From contig JABXIK010000108.1 of assembly GCA_013373125.1 (NCBI GenBank), positions 1 through 45,371 on the forward strand: a stretch of DNA of 45,371 bases, read 5' to 3'. Positions within the stretch are counted from its first letter, which is position 1, and every line of letters begins with the position of its first letter. This DNA comes from Gammaproteobacteria bacterium. GTDB taxonomy: Bacteria > Pseudomonadota > Gammaproteobacteria > Pseudomonadales > Oceanobacteraceae. Of this stretch, positions 44,983 through 45,371 are shown one piece after another. Under the pieces are notes generated by a model that had not been told where the DNA came from, ran no database searches, and saw only the letters and a program-made list of their open reading frames with translations. Made by a program: the position numbers and the translations under genes.

Positions 44983-45371
44983 ATGAATTCACCTAAAGTC
45001 GGTATCATCATGGGTTCCACCTCAGACTGGGCGGGCACCATGGAAAAAGCAGAAGAAATGTTGGTTCAACTAGGTGTGAGCTATGAAGTAAAAGTGGTCT
45101 CTGCCCACCGCACACCAGATTTGCTGTTTGAATACGCTGAGACTGCCGCTGAACGTGGCATTGAGGTGATAGTCGCCGGTGCCGGCGGTGCTGCTCACCT
45201 CCCAGGTATGATTGCGTCTAAAACACACTTACCTGTATTTGGCGTTCCAGTTAAAAGTAAAGCCTTAAACGGCATTGATTCCCTACTTTCAATCGCCCAA
45301 ATGCCAGCCGGCATTGCGGTAGGCACACTGGCTATTGGCCCTGCCGGCGCTGCGAATGCAGGCTTATTAGC
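44983..45371 (+). CDS. purE: N5-carboxyaminoimidazole ribonucleotide mutase PurE (3' truncated by window)
   Basis: PurE rearranges N5-CAIR to CAIR in purine synthesis. About 129 codons are visible before the window ends. Signatures are [14 protein letters not shown], the VSAHRTPD motif, [42 protein letters not shown] and [20 protein letters not shown], all diagnostic of class I PurE. The ATG at 44983 gives the family's N-terminus. purK usually follows, beyond the window. Confidence 0.96.
   Translation, partial: MNSPKVGIIMGSTSDWAGTMEKAEEMLVQLGVSYEVKVVSAHRTPDLLFEYAETAAERGIEVIVAGAGGAAHLPGMIASKTHLPVFGVPVKSKALNGIDSLLSIAQMPAGIAVGTLAIGPAGAANAGLL

Overview
The window reads as an ordinary chromosomal stretch of a gammaproteobacterium. 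Its gene set and protein sequences (ThrH very close to the Pseudomonas form, CysB-type regulator beside an iron-sulfur APS reductase, PsrA-type palindrome at the ETF genes, RapA, PpsR, a gspE-M type II secretion operon) point to the marine Oceanospirillales/Pseudomonadales side. The DNA is fairly AT-rich and densely packed. No tRNA, rRNA, CRISPR array or insertion sequence was seen. Species assignment is inference only.

Layout. 1-2541: end of a TPR protein of the TonB2-associated type, exonuclease III (xthA), and a duplicated DUF350 membrane protein. 2583-6399 (minus): pyrC, a tyrosine recombinase starting 1 nt after pyrC, and thiI. 6503-10596 (minus): a two-gene RND efflux operon (adaptor, pump) without an outer-membrane channel. 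10846-11682: a CheW protein whose fold is interrupted by a zinc-binding CZB domain. 11679-20506 (minus): the type II secretion operon gspE-F-G-H-I-J-K-L-M, with glutathione reductase (gor) fused to its end by an ATGA overlap. 20673-24405: etfBA and, divergently, ETF-ubiquinone oxidoreductase, sharing a 410-nt control region with a perfect 20-bp palindrome of PsrA type. 24518-25941 (minus): radical SAM protein and DUF1285 protein. 26079-28775: rapA. 28837-33557: ppsA, alpha/beta hydrolase and rraA in one operon, with the PEP synthase regulator ppsR divergent. 33562-37921 (minus): a four-gene envelope operon (C39-type peptidase, FapF-like outer-membrane protein, FadL-family barrel, MalM-like lipoprotein). 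38167-45371: pabB, thrH, cysH, cysB, a TauE/SafE exporter, a universal stress protein, a small helix-turn-helix protein, an AroF-type DAHP synthase, and the start of purE.

How genes work together. The ETF genes carry electrons from acyl-CoA dehydrogenases to ubiquinone and appear to be under fatty-acid-responsive control. ppsA and ppsR form a gluconeogenic enzyme/regulator pair, and the RraA-family protein in the ppsA operon keeps the aldolase/decarboxylase Arg-Asp pair. cysH, cysB and the TauE-type exporter form a sulfur group. aroF and pabB feed the chorismate/folate route; pyrC and purE serve nucleotide synthesis.

The most interesting points are the C39 peptidase/outer-membrane operon (a candidate envelope export or assembly system without a recognised substrate), the CheW-CZB insertion, the pyrC-linked recombinase, the gor-gsp coupling, the PsrA-type palindrome, and four convergent gene pairs whose stop codons interlock in exactly 4 bp.
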